This document shows positions 62,278 to 64,000 of a stretch of DNA of 64,000 nucleotides, piece by piece. The notes beneath the pieces were generated by a model. The model did no database searches, was not told the origin of the DNA, and saw only the letters and a program-made list of their open reading frames with translations. The stretch's first letter is position 1, and each line of letters opens with the position of its first letter. The DNA is from Silene latifolia (taxonomy: Eukaryota > Streptophyta > Magnoliopsida > Caryophyllales > Caryophyllaceae). A program made the translations under genes and the position numbers. The stretch lies in contig NC_133532.1 in NCBI RefSeq assembly GCF_048544455.1, positions 13,890,948-13,954,947 on the forward strand, in the 5' to 3' direction.

Positions 62278-63035
62278 TTGCTAAATCTCGCGCACCAGTT
62301 TATTAAATCCCACGCATTTTACCCCTGATATTCCATAATTGCCCTTCGTCTTAAAATATAATTAAAAATAGTTCTCTCCCTTCTCTTTTTTCTAAACCAA
62401 ACCAACTCGTTAATAGTTTGGCAACAATGGATTGTAATTCGCGCATATCACATGTAATTTCTTCGTTTTTAATGTGTCTTTTAATCGACTTAACTAATGT
62501 TTTTTATTAAAAAAAAGGTTTGTTTTAAAATTAGGGTTTGGATTGATGTCAATTACAATTAAAATCGGGTTGTTGAAGGGGTGGTTATGGGGTCGTCGAA
62601 CAGGCCGGAGTATGGTGGTCGGAGGGCGCATTATGGGTGGTTGTGCGGTTGCATTTGCCATTATTAAGAATCGCTCTTACTATTAAGACAACGCAATGTT
62701 GCATTTTCACTGAACCAATAAATCGAGCGCGCTCAACACTCAAGGATGACATTCCATCATCGATGTTATCAAGCAAAGCAATTGCCACTCTGGCTGAAAC
62801 AATCAAAGATCTGAAATTTTTCAATTGGCAAGAATGTCCAATTACTTCAATTAGTAAACTGTTGTCGGTGGAGGTAGGCGAGAAGGGATTCGTAAATTTA
62901 TTTTTTGGATTTTTAATTCTCTCATGTTTTTCTCTCTTGTTTCTTCCTTGGTGAGGTGAGAAATGAGAGGGGTATATTCGGGACTAAAGAAAAATATGCG
63001 CGAGATTGAGTAAATTAGTGCGCGGGATTTAGCAA
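62278..63035. mobile_element. TIR element, TTGCTAAATC ends, with unrecognised ORF
   Basis: Left TTGCTAAATCTCGCGCACCA and reversed right TTGCTAAATCCCGCGCACTA, followed on both sides by a second AAATC/CGCGCA-like repeat. A 105-codon frame (62637-62954) includes EPINRARSTLKDDIPSSMLS, with exon-like composition but no family I know. It may be captured host sequence. No clear duplication. Confidence 0.5.
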
Positions 63036-64000
63036 GTCCCAAACATTAAAGGTAAACAAATTATTTTCTATTATATAAAGGTAAACAATTTTTATTATTT
63101 TGTGAGGAGTATTAAAATTAAAGGTAAATAAATTATTTTCTATTACATAAAGGTAAATAATTATGATTCACGGTTACCAATTGTCTGAATTACCATGAAT
63201 GAGAGATTATCCTCGAACCTTATTAGTAGACGTAGCGAAATAAAGTGTTGAAGGGAACTGATTCATCTTAAATTTCATTGATAAGTGTTCCGGGTGTAAT
63301 TCCAGAGCAGATTTGTTACCACGTAAGCTTGTAAAATGATGACTTTGCTTGACTCTTTCTTTCGGCCTCTCCTGAAACAATGAACAAACTGAGGGCTCGG
63401 CTTGGTACCGAGCGAACTCACTCCGACGCTCAAGTCAGTAAACTTAAAAGGGATTAAGTTGTGTGTTACTTGGCACAAAGTATATTGTAGAGAGATAATG
63501 GAGTTTATACCAGATTAGTGTGTTTAATTGATTATTTTCGGATCCTTTCCTCAATGAGGGTTGATGAGTATTTATAGGCTTTCACCTTTTGTCACGTAGT
63601 GGCCAAGTGGCTAGCAGGTGGAAAGACTGTTCTACCCTCGGCCGGGGGACCCATGGCAGGCCGGCGGGCCTTGTTGACTCCATGCCGAGGGGGCTTGGAT
63701 GTGAGTACGCGGATATGTCTCCCGGCTGGCTAGTTGCCCAGCCGAGACCCAAGTGACAGGCCGACAGGCTGCGTCGGTTAGGCTGTCCAAGGTGTTGACT
63801 TCTTTGTGGATATCTTTGACCTTGCTCAATATGTTGACTCGGTCAGCGGGTGCAGAATATGCCCCATCAATTTGCCCCCAGCGTAGTCTATGCCGTGGTA
63901 TGGACCTTCGATGAGTGTTGAGCGTATTCTGCGCAAGTTGAAATTTCTTCCCCGGCTTCTTCTTCCTCGGCTTGGTTCTGCTCAGGCCGTACCGTATCCC
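63036..64000 (-). mobile_element. LTR-like sequence running off the window
   Basis: From about 63240, GC-rich phrases such as GGCTCGGCTTGGTACCGAGC and CGGCCGGGGGACCCATGGC resemble long LTRs of plant retroelements. No coding domain and no boundary inside the window. 63036-63240 is AT-rich spacer. Confidence 0.35.

Overview
This is plant nuclear DNA: AT-rich, with GT-AG spliced genes, SINE, LINE, Helitron, MULE, hAT, CACTA and LTR elements, and no bacterial-style gene packing. Frequent CTCCGTA-type MITE ends and ACTCGATCGAGT palindromes in LTR-like DNA suggest Caryophyllales, perhaps Caryophyllaceae. That placement is an inference from repeat style, not a species call.

Three host genes can be read exon by exon, all in the first 22 kb. 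(1) A GH1 beta-glucosidase of the BGLU11 type runs on + from before base 1 to 5282. Thirteen exons join in frame, only the N-terminus is cut by the window edge, and one intron holds a broken copia element. (2) A small RING-H2 protein resembling RFI2 lies on + at 8216-14089 (4 exons, 232 aa). (3) An SR splicing factor of the SF2/ASF type, closest to SR34A, lies on - at 16132-21602 (12 coding exons, about 319 aa), with a probable 5' UTR intron and a probable 3' UTR intron that contains a hAT insertion. No functional link between the three genes is apparent.

From about 22 kb to the end I find no intact host gene. The DNA is a layered set of transposons. A hAT-like element (22.0-24.6 kb) contains a Helitron and a LINE tail. 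Two Helitrons of one family lie at 25.0-26.8 (possibly to 27.9) kb and 44.5-46.6 kb. Between them is a Ty3/gypsy element (31.2-44.4 kb, read on -) that keeps gag and protease but shows no reverse transcriptase or integrase of its own. It has been invaded by a LINE (34.4-38.7 kb, itself hit by a MULE-type MITE), by a Cassandra solo LTR carrying a 5S rRNA-like promoter (39.3-39.6 kb), and by a 1.2 kb MULE (43.0-44.2 kb) whose empty site survives in the other LTR. Further right are a Helitron with a broken MuDR transposase (46.7-50.3 kb), CACTA ends, several MULE-like elements, another Helitron (54.3-57.8 kb) with a gypsy LTR fragment inside, a 3.0 kb solo LTR with perfect 5-bp target duplication (58.65-61.68 kb), and part of another LTR-like sequence at the window end.

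The strongest leads are the GH1 enzyme with an altered active-site surround, the TE junctions with exact target duplications, the arrays of 12-bp GATC palindromes in unrelated LTR-like sequences, and the ACGTGGC clusters near Helitron 5' ends. I did not find a clearly new biological system.
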